Made by a program: the position numbers and the translations under genes. From Verticillium longisporum (lineage: Eukaryota; Ascomycota; Sordariomycetes; Glomerellales; Plectosphaerellaceae), in assembly GCA_019188255.1 (NCBI GenBank), contig JAETXT010000006.1, positions 2,108,001-2,172,000 of the forward strand: a DNA stretch of 64,000 nt, read 5' to 3'. The notes beneath the pieces are model-generated. The model did not search any database, had not been told where the DNA came from, and was given only the letters and a program-made list of their open reading frames with translations. Positions within the stretch are counted from its first letter, which is position 1. Each line of letters begins with the position of its first letter. Of the stretch, positions 11,953-24,541 are shown piece by piece.

Positions 11953-12757
11953 GAGGGGGTGGCTCAGAAGGGCATTTGAGGGCTCGGGCAGAGTGGATTG
12001 GGAGCAGCAGTCGTTGTCTTTCTTTTGTTCTTGTTTTGCGATACCCCTGTACTTTAGGCTATAGACATGTCAATTTGGTTTTCTCTGCCTTTTCATGATG
12101 TGTGAATCAGTCTACTATTCGCCTGGGAGCCTAGGAAAGTTCGATGACTCTCCTGCACTACTCCCTCGGCAACCCCCCAGACCACCTTGATGACGAGTTT
12201 GGCAGGATTTGAAACACATGATGAACAAATAACAACACCATTGACGACATGAAGTTTTCGCTGTTTGTCATTCACTGGCCGTCGAACGTTGTTATGGTGG
12301 AACAATTTTCAACGCCAGCATCCCTGATATCTGGAGTCTCAAAGGTAGACAGCTACTTCTGGGCTTCCTCCAATTCCTCCCCTATACTTCCACGGTATGG
12401 AATATGCTAAGAAATACGAATTGCCACCAGCAGACGGTTGATGATCGAGATCAATCATAGGAGTGACTTGCACAGTGCCTACCGCATGAGGCATCACACT
12501 TTGCGCACAGAAGATGGCGAGCCAACAGTGCGCGGGTACCTTGCACGGTCATGTCACTGTACACACATGATCGGGTTGCCGCCACGAAGAGATGCAGACA
12601 AATGTACAAAGACTTCTTAACTCGTCACGACTGAACGTCCAACTCATCACAACCCCCAAGACAATTGAAGATCTCAGAATTGACGCATCCGAGTGAGTTG
12701 TTCAGTCAATGTTCTCTGACTCTGGCCCTACGAGGTGACTGAATCCCGAGCTTCGCA
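11953..12757. other. Intergenic region, no gene recognised
   Basis: Short unsupported frames only. It separates two same-strand genes and would hold the flotillin terminator and the F-box gene promoter. Confidence 0.5.
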
Positions 12758-14731
12758 ATGGAAGCTGTCGCAATGGACACCGCCTCGGATTCACAACCGC
12801 AACCAGGGAGCTTGCAACCTGGTTCAGTATCGACCCCAAGCTCCTTCCTAGGCGAATTCCTGAAGCTTAAGCGGCCAGACGGGCAACCAGACACCGCAGC
12901 TCGCAGCGAAGCCGTGGAGTCTCTTATCGATGCCCTCTCACCGTGGGAACGTTGGCATCTCCGCACACGGATGAACGCGTTGTCCATCGGACTAGCCCGC
13001 CTCCCCGACCTCCCCGCCGAAGTCATCGCCATGATCGGCTCGCATCTCCACCTCAGCGACATCGCCTCGTGCCGCGCCGTCTCCCAGGCTTGGAGCCGCG
13101 CCTGGACACAGGACGAAGTCGCCAGAGACCTCCTGCGCCATTTCTACCCCGGTCTGCTGGAGACGGCCTCGGCCGCTGCGCCGCGGCGCCCCGCGCTGCG
13201 AGTCTTCGACGAGGCCTCCCGCAGGAGCCGTCGCCGTCAAGCCTTCCGCTTCACTGCGTGTCTGGCGGAGGACACGGTTGAGATCTTGGAACCTGACATG
13301 GCGGAACGCCCGCCGGCTCTGTCGCCGGATCCAGCCCTCCACCCGGGAGGCGAGTTTCCCGTCATGCATCCCGGAGCACACGGTGTGGTCTTCTATAACC
13401 TCTCTGAGCGTCAAAGGGAACAGCCCAACCAGTACTGCCACGGACGGTTCCTGTGGCAGCTGGACGACTGCTGCTTCTACCTCGACAACTTTGACACGGG
13501 GTACCGGCGGCTCATATCCTGGACGGAAGGGCGGCTGCGAGGCATTGCGACGTGCAACATTGCGTTGACCTCCGATCTCGTCGTTCTGACAAATGAACGG
13601 AGGAACTTACTGTAAGGCCCCACCCACCGCGCGACGAGATGCTCGAATTGCAGAATCTCACACTGACTGATTAGCGTGGTGTATAACATGGCACTCCAGG
13701 AGTTCCGGACCGTGTCTCTACCCTCGCGACTCGATCGCTGCTATGCAGACCGTACGAGCATCGGCCTCGCCCTACATTCCGTATCGGAGATGTACCTTTG
13801 GCGATGGGACGAAGGCCTGCAAGCCCTCGAGGTAGCGCCTCCCCATCGCGCCTCTTCGGAGCAGTATGGCGAGACATGCTTCATGTTCCACCCCACGAAG
13901 CCCAAGGTTTTCTCCATCGTGACGCTCTGCAGGACGGGAGGCAATCGCTCTGGGTCGAGGAGGAAAGCCGAGTCGGTCTACAGTCTTCACCTCCACGTCA
14001 GTGACTATCACGATAGGCAACTGCTCACGACAAGGACGCACGAACGCACCAATCTGCCCAGCAGGAGCAATCCCCTAGGCCACCCGCAACAGCGACGCCC
14101 CAGAGGGTCCGTCAGAGACGAGATCCGCTGGTCATCTCAGAAGGCGTTCCATCCAATCAACACGCACGGCACGCATGCCGCGTTCGTCGACTGCCCGTCG
14201 TCCAAAGACGTTGCGCTGGTCTCCTACAACATGGTCACGCGACAGATGCATCTGGACCTCCTCGGCGACCAGCCCGCCGCGCTCTTCAAAAAGTGGCGCG
14301 ACCTGGGTGGTCAAAATGGCATCGGGCTATTCGTGTTTATGCTCTGGGAGGAGAACCTCTACGTGCACCTGTGCCACAATAAGAGCGGAACCGCGGCTTT
14401 TGGTTTCGAGCCTTTCCTGCGCCACGTAGATATCAGGAGTGAGGATTGGAACGGGAAGCTAAAGTTAGCTGTTCCCTCGAGAGGGATGGCCTCCAGTATT
14501 ACATCATACTTGTATGGGGACGATCGCTATCTTCTTCTCAGCCGCGAAATAGCACATAATTACGTCGTCTGGAAGTTCGACAATCTGGATGAGCCAGGCA
14601 AGGCTCCGAAGGGGTGGAACACCTGGAGTGAGATTCAACAGCGTTTGCCAGACCATCGCGCCGCCTGGGCGCTCGAACATCGGGAGACAGACGAGGAAAG
14701 CCAGACCAGCAGCATGGAGTATGACACTTAA
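12758..14731 (+). CDS. F-box protein (2 exons, 636 aa)
   Basis: Exons 12758-13611 and 13675-14731 are separated by a 63-bp intron (GTAAGG donor, CTGAC branch site, TTAG acceptor) and join in frame as 'RNLLVVYNMALQ'. Residues about 80-120 form an F-box: 'ARLPDLPAEVIAMIG', then 'HLHLSDIASCRAVSQAW'. F-box proteins bind Skp1 and recruit targets to SCF ubiquitin ligases. The C-terminal ~500 residues have no repeat I can assign; their spaced Trp and aromatic residues are compatible with a beta-propeller-like substrate module, which is inference. The target is unknown. Confidence 0.85.
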
Positions 14732-16700
14732 AGGAGTCTTGAATAACCAGTCTGTATATGGAACTAAGATGGAAATTGTGTTGACACGTTTGGAGTCTAA
14801 AAAGAGTGATCAGGCCAGGAAAAAGGAAGCTGCGTTTCGCCTAGAGTTGTCAACGTTGCAAGCTGAGGCTATAGTGTCTGGCCGAGCCTGACGCCACGGC
14901 TGCTCTTCAACCCGCGTTATTGCCACTTACCGAGCCTTTAAACTTGTTGTTACGTATTCCGACCTCTCTGAGCTGACAAAAACCGAGACACATCACCAGT
15001 CTCCCCACGCTCAAAGCATCAGACGACTGGTCAGGCAACATCAAAGCTTTCGACCACGATGAAGCGCCACAAGGGATCAACAAGTCCAACCAGCACTCGC
15101 ACGGTTGTACACCTGGACAGCTGAATATTGCAACACGACCCGAGCGTGGGGTCGAAGTTCTAGAACACACGCTCCGCCCGGAATGTAGAAGAAGAGACAG
15201 ACAGACATTCACGTCTTCCGTCCAATGGCAGGCCTCAGACCGCAGCACGAGACAGAGACGAGCTCACACGAGCTCGTCTCCACCCCAGTAGGGACAAGAC
15301 AGCTCACAGCCGTGCCACCCGTCTTTGGTCCCCGATCCGCCCCGGCCCTAGCATGGGCTCTCCTGGGGGTTTGGGGTGTGCCTGGGTCTCACTTCGAGGT
15401 ACCGAGTACGCGACGTCCGTCCCGCCGCGCAGCGTGCATAAGCCTATGAGCCTGCGGACCGGCATGCAGGCGATGGGACTCTACATACGTCGAGAGAGAC
15501 ATTGGGAGGGTCGGCCAGCCCGATTATTGCTCTCGCGCCTTTCCAGGTTGGGTTTTCGGGCTGTCTGAGGTTGCAGCAGGGTGATGGTTCAGGGAGTATG
15601 GGAAATTTGGCTTTCCTGGACCCCTTCCGACCAGTCAGGGGTTGGGAGTAATGGGTTAGACTCAATGTGGTGGCCAGTGTATTAATGAAGAGAATTCATC
15701 GTTTTGATATGGCGCATCATCGAGGGCTGAGTTGTGTGTTGATGACTGTTGCCGCAGGCGGTTCCTACAAACAGTGCTCACCAACGACGAGTAGAGGCGC
15801 TTGGGGCACGACGTCGAATCAGCATCCAGTAAATGGCCATGAGCTCTCGGGGTCAAGTAGATTCGTCCGGAGGATCATGATGGAATAAGGCAAAGGTGCG
15901 TCCCTGAGGCTGAGCAGTGGAAACCTCTCCAAGAATCGACCGACGAAAGGCAGTCTTGGCGATTCTGGACGATGTTAACACTGACTCTGCGTTGGGTGGA
16001 TTCTTGCTCCAAGGTGGTCTTGCTCCCAAGGTGGTCCTGTCGGGGTGTGAGTATGTCCTTCGTCAATTTTCCGATGATACAGAAGCGGGTCATCCCAGCG
16101 CCAAGGATAAACTCGGAGCTACTGCAAGTCCAAGCTACGCAACGAGCGGTCCCATAGAGATCGACAAGCTCATGAACACATGCGTGCGCAGCAAACAGAA
16201 CCTGTCACGAGCCAAAGCAGCTTTTTGACAAGGGAAAGGGAGAGAAGACAGAAAAAAGGTCAGCTAAACTATTTTCTCGGTCGCTCCCGACTTATGGAGA
16301 GATTGCTCTCCTTCTGGAAGGGTTGGAAATGGATCTCATCTGCCCACCACCTGTTTTTGGCCACACATGGTGGTCAGAGAGGCCAGTCTGACGAGACACG
16401 TTTATGTGAGACGTGACGTGGTTTGCCAAGATGCATTGGCTATCGGGGTAGGCCGCACCATGTCGTGTCTCGGGGACCCTGGTCGTGTGTCCACCCGTGT
16501 CGTTCGGGGAGGGTCGACAAACCGGCCGTTGCCACCACTTGAACCAGCAGCGGAGGTTAATTATGCGAGCGATGCATTGGTAGAATTGTCTGCTCACTGC
16601 TTTTGGAAATCATACTTCAGTCAACCCACCAGACCATTGATTCAAAGGCCGCTTGAGCTTGAGGAGAAAGCCAACGAGCCGCGTAGGCCGAGGGACCCCC

Positions 16701-16706
16701 CACGTG
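16701..16706. promoter_or_regulatory. CACGTG E-box upstream of phosphate permease
   Basis: CACGTG followed by G, the core recognised by PHO4/NUC-1-type bHLH phosphate regulators, 1.16 kb before the permease start codon. Confidence 0.4.
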
Positions 16707-17140
16707 GTCGTTACTTTCGTGTCGTATGCTTGGTTGAGGGTCGGTGTTCGGACGTGGGCGCATGGCGGCGAGGCCCCTCTTCTCCCTCGGGTGTACAAAG
16801 CTCATGGCGAGGAAAAGGTCTAGGTCGAACCTTGGAGGGACGGGGCCAGAGACGCGCAGGATAACAGGATAAGGTTGATAGGAGCTGATGATTGGAGCAT
16901 GGCTGTCGAGAAGCTGTCGCCACGCGCGGTGGTCATACCGAAAGGGGTAAGGGTCGACAGGTATGATGTGTGGGATTGGGCAGAATCGAGTCGATGATGG
17001 ATGACGGGAGTATCTGAGCTTGATGCATTTGGGACAATGTTCAAGGGGGGGAAGGAGGGGAACTGGTAGGAAACCATGGCAGTGTCCAGCGTGAGAAGTG
17101 AGAAGTCGAAGGGGGTGAAGTCGTCGTAGAGAGGCCCCAC

Positions 17141-17146
17141 CACGTG
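17141..17146. promoter_or_regulatory. CACGTG E-box upstream of phosphate permease
   Basis: Second CACGTGG box, about 720 bp before the permease start codon. Confidence 0.45.
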
Positions 17147-17636
17147 GGCGATTCAGCAATTATGATTGGGGCACGAGATCTGGGGATCTGATCAACAAGC
17201 CAATCGAGTGATCCAGGTCGACCACGTTTCGACTTGAGCTCGTCTTGGCCTCCGCAACTGCCACCGTTCCCACGCGCCAAGGCCTTTCCCTCTGGTTCCT
17301 AACCTCCTAACCTCCACTCCTCCACTCCTCCAGCATCCACCCCTCCCCTCCTCCCCTCCTCCCGCCTCCCAGAGCCCACCAACGGCACAACCTCAGCACC
17401 CGCAGCTGGGCCGGACTATGCTTCTGCACTCGCCAGTCCATGGAGGCCATGCAGGCTGTCCCATGAAAAATACTTCGGCGATGCGATGGATCGAGCAGGA
17501 GCAGGAGCACGAGCACGAGCTAGCCCTGGCTCCGCTCAAACGCCAATCCAATGCGCAGCAGAAGCCCAAGGGCGTGCCTCCCGCCTGCCTGGTCTGCCGA
17601 AGCCCTGGGCTTCGCTTGTCCCGCCAGCTTCGGTCA

Positions 17637-17642
17637 TATAAA
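17637..17642 (+). promoter_or_regulatory. Probable TATA box of phosphate permease
   Basis: TATAAA in CATATAAAGACG, about 220 bp before the start codon. Confidence 0.45.
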
Positions 17643-17863
17643 GACGATCCCTCCAATCTTGGCCGCCTTCTCAGATCTCTTGGTCTTCACTTGGCACACT
17701 CCAACCCAGTCAATCAGTCGCAACCTCGACACCACGACCTCTGCAGAGATCTCTGGGCATTTCTCGGCAGCCCTCCTTGGCTCTTCCTCTTGACCACACC
17801 ACGAGGCCTTTGACAACCCGCCCGCCATTGACTTGATCAACCAAGTACAAGATCACCGCCAAG

Positions 17864-19882
17864 ATGGTTCTTCACGAGTACACCTACGTCTTCGCCATCG
17901 GCACGTGCTTCGCCCTGCTCGAGGCCTACAACAACGGTGCCAGTAAGTGAAACCTGCCTGCTGTGTGCACGTGTGCACGTGTGCACAGCAGCTGTGCCAT
18001 CCCAACAAGGCAGAGCGCTAACGAGCCGCTCTCAAGACGATGTTGCCAACGCTTGGGCGACCTCCGTGTCGTCCCGTTCCGTTACCTACCGCCAGGCCAT
18101 GCTCCTGTGTCTCGTCTTTGAGATGACCGGTGCCTTGGCAGTTGGCGCCCGCACTGCCTCGACCATCAAGAACGGTATCATCCCCATCGAGGCCTTCGAT
18201 GGCAACGCTGGCGTCCAGCTGCTCGCCTTTGCCTGCGCCTCGGCCGGTGCCGCCATCTGGGTCATGTGGTGCACGCGCAACTCAGCTCACGTTTCGTCCA
18301 CCTACTCCCTCGTCTCGTCCATTGCCGGTGTCGGTGTCGCTGCTGTCGGTGCGAGCAACGTCGAGTGGGGATGGAGCGGCGGTTCTGGCCTCGGTGCCAT
18401 TTTCGCCGGTCTCGCCATGGCCCCCGCCATCTCCGCCCTCTTCGCTGCCACCATCTTCATGCTGGTTAAGCTGACTGTCCACCTCCGCACCAACCCCGTG
18501 CCCTGGGCCGTCTGGACCTCTCCCTTCTTCTTCCTCATCGCCGGTACCGTCTGTACGCTGTCGATCGTTTACAAGGGCTCTCCCCGTCTCGGCCTCGCCA
18601 AGAAGCCCCCTTCGTTCATTGCCGGTGTCTCACTCGGCACTGGTTTCGCTCTGGCTCTCCTTTCTGCCCTCTTCTTCGTTCCCTATGTCCACGCCAAGGT
18701 CATCAAGAAGGACAACACCCTTCGCTGGTACAACGTCTTCCAGGGCCCCCTCCTCTTCCGGCGCCCGGCCCCTGCCGGTGCTGAGTTCGCCGATGTTCCC
18801 GATTACGCTGTCATGAAGCATGGTGGTGAGGACGATGACGAGGAGAACCAGGACGGTCCCGAGCAGGGCATCAAGGGCGATGTCATCAACGACAAGTCTA
18901 GCGCCAACGACAAGTCCAGTGCCGACGACATCACCGCCTCCATCCCCGCCGAGAAGCACCAGGCTGTCGCCCGCGACAACGAGAAGGCCCTCATGTACAA
19001 CGAGACGCCTCAGGAAGCCTACAAGCGCCTCTTGAAGCGTGCCCGCGAGCGCCACCACGCCTCCCTTCGCAAGCAGCGCGGTCCCCTCGGCTGGGCCATG
19101 CGTCTTCTCCACAACAACCCCATGGGCGCCGGTTCCGTCTACGAGCTCCACAACCTCAAGGCCATCTGCGTCCGTCTGCCCGCTCAGGTCGTTGTCGCCC
19201 TCACCTACGGTATCAGCTACGACATCCACAAGGCCCAGGTCGGTGTCCTCGGCACCCCTGAGGGTCGCCGCATGGACCGCGTCTACAAGCACGCTCCCAA
19301 GTACGCCAACGAGGTCGAGCACCTGTACTCCTTCGTCCAAGTTATCACGGCCTGTACCGCCTCTTTCGCTCACGGTGCCAACGACGTCGGCAACGCCGTC
19401 GGTGTCTGGGCCGGCATGTACGCTGCCTGGAGCACCGGCAGGACCGCCGCTTCCAAGGAGCCTGTTCCCCTGTGGCAGATTGCCGTCGTGGCTCTCACCA
19501 TTTGCCTCGGTTTCATCACCTACGGTTACAACATCATGAAGGGTAAGCTTCTCAACATTCCTCGCTTTGAGTCTCATTACTAACGCACAATGCAGTCATG
19601 GGCAACAAGATCACCTACCACTCCCCCTCGCGTGGCTCCTCCATGGAGATGGGCGCCGCCATCACCATCCTTATCTTCTCCCAGTACTCTCTGCCCGTCT
19701 CCACCTCCATGTGCATCACCGGCGCCACCGTCGGCGTCGGTCTGTGCAACGGCACCTTCAAGGCCGTCAACTGGCAGCGTGTTGGCCTCCTCATGTTCTC
19801 CTGGATCATGACCATCCCCATCGCCGGCGCCATCGGCGGTCTCCTGATGGCTCTTGCGGTGAACACGCCCAGCTTTGCTTAG
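17864..19882 (+). CDS. Phosphate permease, PiT/PHO-4 family (Na+- or H+-coupled Pi symporter)
   Basis: Three exons, 17864-17942, 18037-19542 and 19596-19882, give 623 aa. The first intron splits the codon for Asn in the signature NGANDVANAW (residues 24-33), so the short first exon is required. The second signature copy, GANDVGNAVGVW, lies near residue 473, giving the inverted-repeat architecture typical of PiT transporters. A long acidic cytosolic loop (about 286-390, with 'GGEDDDEENQ') separates two hydrophobic halves. The family imports inorganic phosphate at the plasma membrane; the Neurospora member is induced under phosphate starvation. CACGTG sites upstream and in intron 1 suggest similar control (inference). 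The reading frame is intact throughout. Confidence 0.96.
17968..17981. promoter_or_regulatory. Two overlapping-context CACGTG boxes in intron 1 of the phosphate permease
   Basis: CACGTG at 17968-17973 and 17976-17981, within a GTGCAC-rich palindromic run and 25-40 bp after the 5' splice site. They could act as an intragenic enhancer or be a chance dinucleotide-like repeat. Confidence 0.4.
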
Positions 19883-22800
19883 GTTAGATGGTGTAGGGAT
19901 TTGGGATCATGGTGCATAGATGTTTAATTGGTGTCTTCTTTACTTAGATTGTGATATCCAGAGCGCGCTGAATAAAAGTACTCGCTCATTCTACACTGCA
20001 TTGCTTGAGTAAATCATGTGCTTTTGATCTCTACCAAAGAGACGGTATCGTCACAATGAGTATGGGCTCGGTTGGTTTTTCAACCGAACTCTTGAAACAA
20101 ACAAAACAATAGATCAAGCCACCCAAAAGCCTCGCTTTAATTCCAGTTGTGAGCATGGAGAACGACTCGAGATGTGATCCTGAAATGCTCACCAGCAGCC
20201 CTGCCTCGGCTTAGTCACCACAACCCGGACGGCGCTGGCCTCAGCTCGGCACCCCACTCCCCATCCGCGAGCTACCTTCCATGCATGAACACGGCCTGCA
20301 TCTTCTGCTTCCACCGAGAGTCGCAGCCTCGAATCCGGCAGCTTGGGTGCTGCTGCTGCTGCTTAGAGACGCACATCAGCCGGGTACGACAACCAAAACA
20401 CCCCGTCAAGCGAGCGGGGATCCCGCTAGGTCGAGAGCCTGCCGTTGTACCTCGTCTTGCGCGGTGTGAGCGACCAGAGGGTGGGGGCGAGGGGGGCGTG
20501 GATGTACGAAGGTTAGTATGGACCAATGGCGGGAGCACGTGCTGTCGTGAAAGGGATAGACGGACGGAGGACTTTGTTCTGGTCTGTCAGAACGGGCAGC
20601 CGGTCGCGCCGTTGGGGATTTGTTGGAATTCATGAGAAAAAGCTAGTTTAAGGGGTAATGGTTTCCGTGCATGTCTCGTAAGTCAGATGATGGTGGAATG
20701 GAGGCTGCCCGCCCCCTTGGGCTGCCGAAGCTCGTCTGCAGAGCCCACCACGACGTCCCGGAGTGGTTTTGGAGCTGGAGATGGAAACTTGTATGCTCTG
20801 TGGCGGCCCTGTGCCATGGTGCTCGTTAAGAGTGTATAGACTGGTTGAGCTCGGGAGTTGTGCTTCGATATTTTGAAGTCATTGCATGAGGATCGTGAGG
20901 AAACGGGCAGAAACTTATGCGTGACCCCTAAAGTATACGACCGGCCGTAATGCAATAAGGTAGCACCCTCGAACGCGAAGCCGAAACGAGCAGATGTTGG
21001 TTGCCCTGACCTTGCTCTCGGCTGCTCATGTGTAAAGAGTTATATGAGCTCTCCCGGTTCGTTCTCGTTCGAGCCCCTGTTTCCGTGCTTGACAGGTTGG
21101 CAAGCTTGTCATTTGTTGCGAGATGGTCTGTTGTCGTGCAGGCTGGTGGTTGTGCTGGCTGGCAAGATGCTGACCCCTGGTGAAAATTTCCCAAAATCAG
21201 GTCTTCATCCTTCTTTTCGTTGTTTTCTGCATTATTTATGGACATGGTGAGCCCGAGTTGGTCGGACAATGGTTCTGCTGTCACGTCTATCTTCGGGAGA
21301 CAACACGTGTGGCAGCAAACCCCCCTCCATCGTGCGCATCAAATTGCTGACTGGCCTTCTCTACTAGATTGCCGTTCAATTTCCCGTCCAAAGGACACAA
21401 AACACTTGATCCATCGTCTTTCAAATATAACAACCCGAAAGTAAACAGCGAAACAACATGTTACACCGACAGCACCAACACCCAAATTCTGCCGCCCAAC
21501 ATGCCCCGCCCGCATCAATCACCTTGACAAAACGACGCCACAGAAATAATACAAGGTGACGCTGGCTCTGTACTCGGAGATGCTCTAAGCCCAGGTCTCG
21601 GTGATGGTTCAGTCGCCGACCGACGCCGACAGACTGCCAATCACAGATAACGCCCAAGACAAGAAGAGATGCATACTGGGGCGATCTTTGGGATGTCGTA
21701 AAAGCAAAAGGGCAGGCAAAACCGTCGCTCGGCATGCAACCCAGTTGCACCATCAACCAGTCAACGCCATGGGTGACGAGACTGATGACCGTGCATGAAC
21801 GAGGCCTTGATCGCGGATCTCGAGAGCCCAATGCAGTACTGCACACGCATGACCATGCTGGTAATTTCCAGGACGCACGAACACAACATTCTCGTGTCGG
21901 GTGTGTATGACTATAGTACGATCTTCTGATAGCTAACGAGTCAATGTATAAGAGAGATAAGAGCGGCGTGTCGTATAGTCAGTCGATAGGTGCTGATCGT
22001 GTAGCACGGAAGCTTAAGATAACACTCGGGGTTTTGAAAAGGCTCTTGCTGATTTGAATACCATTTTGAAACAGGACACTAGGCATGTAAATTCGTTGTT
22101 TACCCTAAAGACCAGACTAGCTCCGCGTATCGACAAATGCTCGATGTATCGAGAACTAATGGGACATGGGAAAGCAGTGGGACAAAGGTATAGGCAGCTT
22201 GATAAATACACCCAGGAGCAATACCAGTCGAGTCGCAGAACCTTGACTTGGAATATAGCTACTAACCGATAGCGGCCCTGCATTGCACACTCCCAAAACT
22301 GTTACCTATCTAAAGCCCATCTAACACACGTTACGATCCTAAAACCCGGATTTGTCGGGTGCAGCACAGTTGCCGACCGACGAGACGCGTATTTAAGTGA
22401 TCTATTTTGGCACCATCGTATGGTCTACAAAATAGGACACATTTTCGACCGCTAATTCAGATTACAGCCCCAGTGCAGCATTGTACCTGGGCATTAGAAT
22501 GTGCGAGACTATGTCTTGGAGGTCTCACTCACGGGCTAAACACCGCTCGTGGTGCTTCGACAGAAGGGGCAGTCCGGCCATATGTGAGTCACCAGAGCTA
22601 TCGTTTACAGTCGCTCTGAGTCGTTACGGTCTGACGCACGCTCGTCCCACAAAGTGACGATTCCCCAGCTCACAACATGCGGGACCGGCGTGGCCCGCAG
22701 GTTCCAGCCGCCATCGGCTGCTGTTCTCAACTCCGAGTTTCAGTCCGCGAACTGCACTAGGCCGTTCGTGTTGACCGTTCGTGAGTGTTGCATGGTTAAG

Positions 22801-22921
22801 TGGCGGCCTCTGACAACGAACCATCTTAAAGAAGTGGGATTTAGTAAATAAGTGACCCAGTCTGGACCTCCCTAAGCCGTGGTGAACGAAGCGCCAGCGC
22901 GTCTTTGAAAGAGAAGCCGTA
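19883..22921. other. Gene-poor region, no gene supported
   Basis: 3 kb between the phosphate permease 3' end and the ankyrin relic. Only short frames of biased composition are present on both strands. Composition becomes more AT-rich after about 21.9 kb. Confidence 0.5.
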
Positions 22922-23757
22922 CTACTTGCGCCTTATTCTATAAGAAGGGGAGTTTGGCAGGGATACCGCTAACGGCGATTTACTATGATCATCAAGGTCG
23001 TTGATACCGACGCTACTCGGCAAGAAATACCGACCAGCGTCGAGACCAGCGTTACTATGCATACTGAGCAGGTAATGTAGTGCATTCCGACCGTGCTTGT
23101 TTCTCGCAATCGCAAGTGTAACAAATTCAAGTAGAGCTCGTGTAGTTTCCCAATCTCCCTTCGGCGCTGCATAGTGGAGGGCATTGAATCCGCCTGTGTC
23201 GAGCACTATCTTACCTACATTATGTCCCATGAAAGCTGTAAGAGATTTGCTATATTTTGCTCAATAAGCTAGATGCAGTAGTGTCTAGCCTTTAGAATCG
23301 CTTCCGGAAAATTCAATATTCTTTTCGAGCAGCTTCTCGAGGACGAGTTAAGACCCCCATTCCTATGACGAATGTAGTGCGGGAGAACCGCGTTTAATGT
23401 ATCCCTGGCGGTTACGTCAATGTCCGGGTGGGCAAGGAGGGCGTCAAGGACTTCTAGCCTCTGCTTGTCAAAAATATCCGTTGTTTCGGAGTATTCTTCC
23501 TCACCATCAGAGCCATGGTCTATCCGATCAAGCGTAACTTCGAATCTGAAATCTGGGCTATTCCATCCATCTCGATTGCCAAGGGGCCGCTTCCAATCGT
23601 GAATGTCTTGCTTGACTGCAAGGTTGTTAGCCATTATGCAGCGAGAGAACCCCGCAAGGAAGCCCTGCCCGACATTGCTGAGGTCAGGCAGCGGCCCCTG
23701 GAACTCGTAGGCACGCAAGCCGCCATTGGTGCGGACGAAGATGTGCTCGTAAACCAC
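22922..23757 (-). pseudogene. Degraded ankyrin-repeat gene
   Basis: Two minus-strand frames (23757-23269 and 23230-22922) carry pieces of one ankyrin protein: 'VLDALLAHPDIDVTARD', then 'GGFNALHYAAPKGDWETTR' and 'RNKHGRNALHYLL'. Between them a frame change gives 'LVLEKLLEKNIEF' followed by 'SDSKG-stop-TLLHLAY-stop'. The first stop (TAG) sits where ankyrin repeats normally have Gln, Arg or Trp, and the second (TGA) follows at once. At least one frameshift and two stops make this a relic. Stop codons of the CAG-to-TAG or TGG-to-TGA kind would fit C-to-T decay such as RIP, though a single copy cannot prove that. The original function is unknown; ankyrin genes are numerous and fast-turning in filamentous fungi. 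Confidence 0.65.
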
Positions 23758-24541
23758 TCCAGCTTCTTAATGTCTGCAGTCTTGGCTCATCGCATGGTTG
23801 GGTCCCGGAAGTTGGTTCCGATCATGACGGTGCCTTGCGGGATCTGGAAAACGCCAGACGATGCTCAGGCATTTTCGTCACTCACGGCTTTGGACATGCG
23901 CCAATTCGCGACAACAGCCAGGTTGGATTCAAGACTTGAAGAGGATCTCGACAAGTGGTTTTCATCTCTGGGAAGACCGGCAGAGGAGACGGCAAGATAC
24001 GAAGCAAGTTTTGTGAAGGCTTGGGATGGAGAATCTAGGGGCTAGGCGGGAAGGGAAGGTCGCCTCTGGTGCCATCCGAGAGAAAGAAGGTGCCATGACC
24101 GATCTGGGTTGTTGTTATGTAATCTTCGATCATTGGCTGTAAGCCCAGCAGTTGACAAGTTTTCGCTCTCCATTGATTGGCCGCGACCGGCCCAAGTCCG
24201 TCACGGAATGCAGGAATGCTCCACTTCCCCGAAGGCCCCAGAGACCAGGTGCAGGTGACGTGCTCATTGTGGGGAGCCTCAAGCCGTAGCTGTGTCGGTG
24301 CTGCCTTTGGAGTCATCCACCGCCGGTCATCGCGCTTTCCCTGACCTCTGCCTCCCAACTTACCACCACCACCATCCCATCATTCCCAACATCACCAGTG
24401 CTCCCTGGGCTTCTCTCTCCGACCGGAAGCTCAGCCCCCCCTTCGAGCTTCATCCATATCAGCTCTCCTCGGAGAATGGATTGAAGAGGCACGACAAGCA
24501 ACTCCGTCCTCCGCGATCTATCCGGCATCAGCATCCTCACC
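23758..24541. other. Intergenic region upstream of the MCH1-like transporter
   Basis: An open frame on the plus strand to 24045 ends 'KAWDGESRG', but it runs through the antisense of the ankyrin relic and matches no family I know. The remainder is C-rich upstream sequence of the next gene. Confidence 0.4.

Larger units (their letters stand above)
14732..17863. other. Gene-poor region and upstream region of the phosphate permease
   Basis: No gene is recognised. A pyrimidine-rich tract lies at about 17300-17370, common upstream of fungal start sites. Two CACGTG boxes and a TATA box are listed separately. An open frame on the minus strand at 16617-17159 has biased composition and no family resemblance. 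Confidence 0.5.

Noticed and set aside
16617..17159. 180-codon minus-strand open frame upstream of the permease
   Set aside because: Biased Pro/His/Arg/Ser composition typical of translated promoter sequence, no domain.
18630..19577. 315-codon open frame on the minus strand
   Set aside because: Antisense shadow of the phosphate permease.
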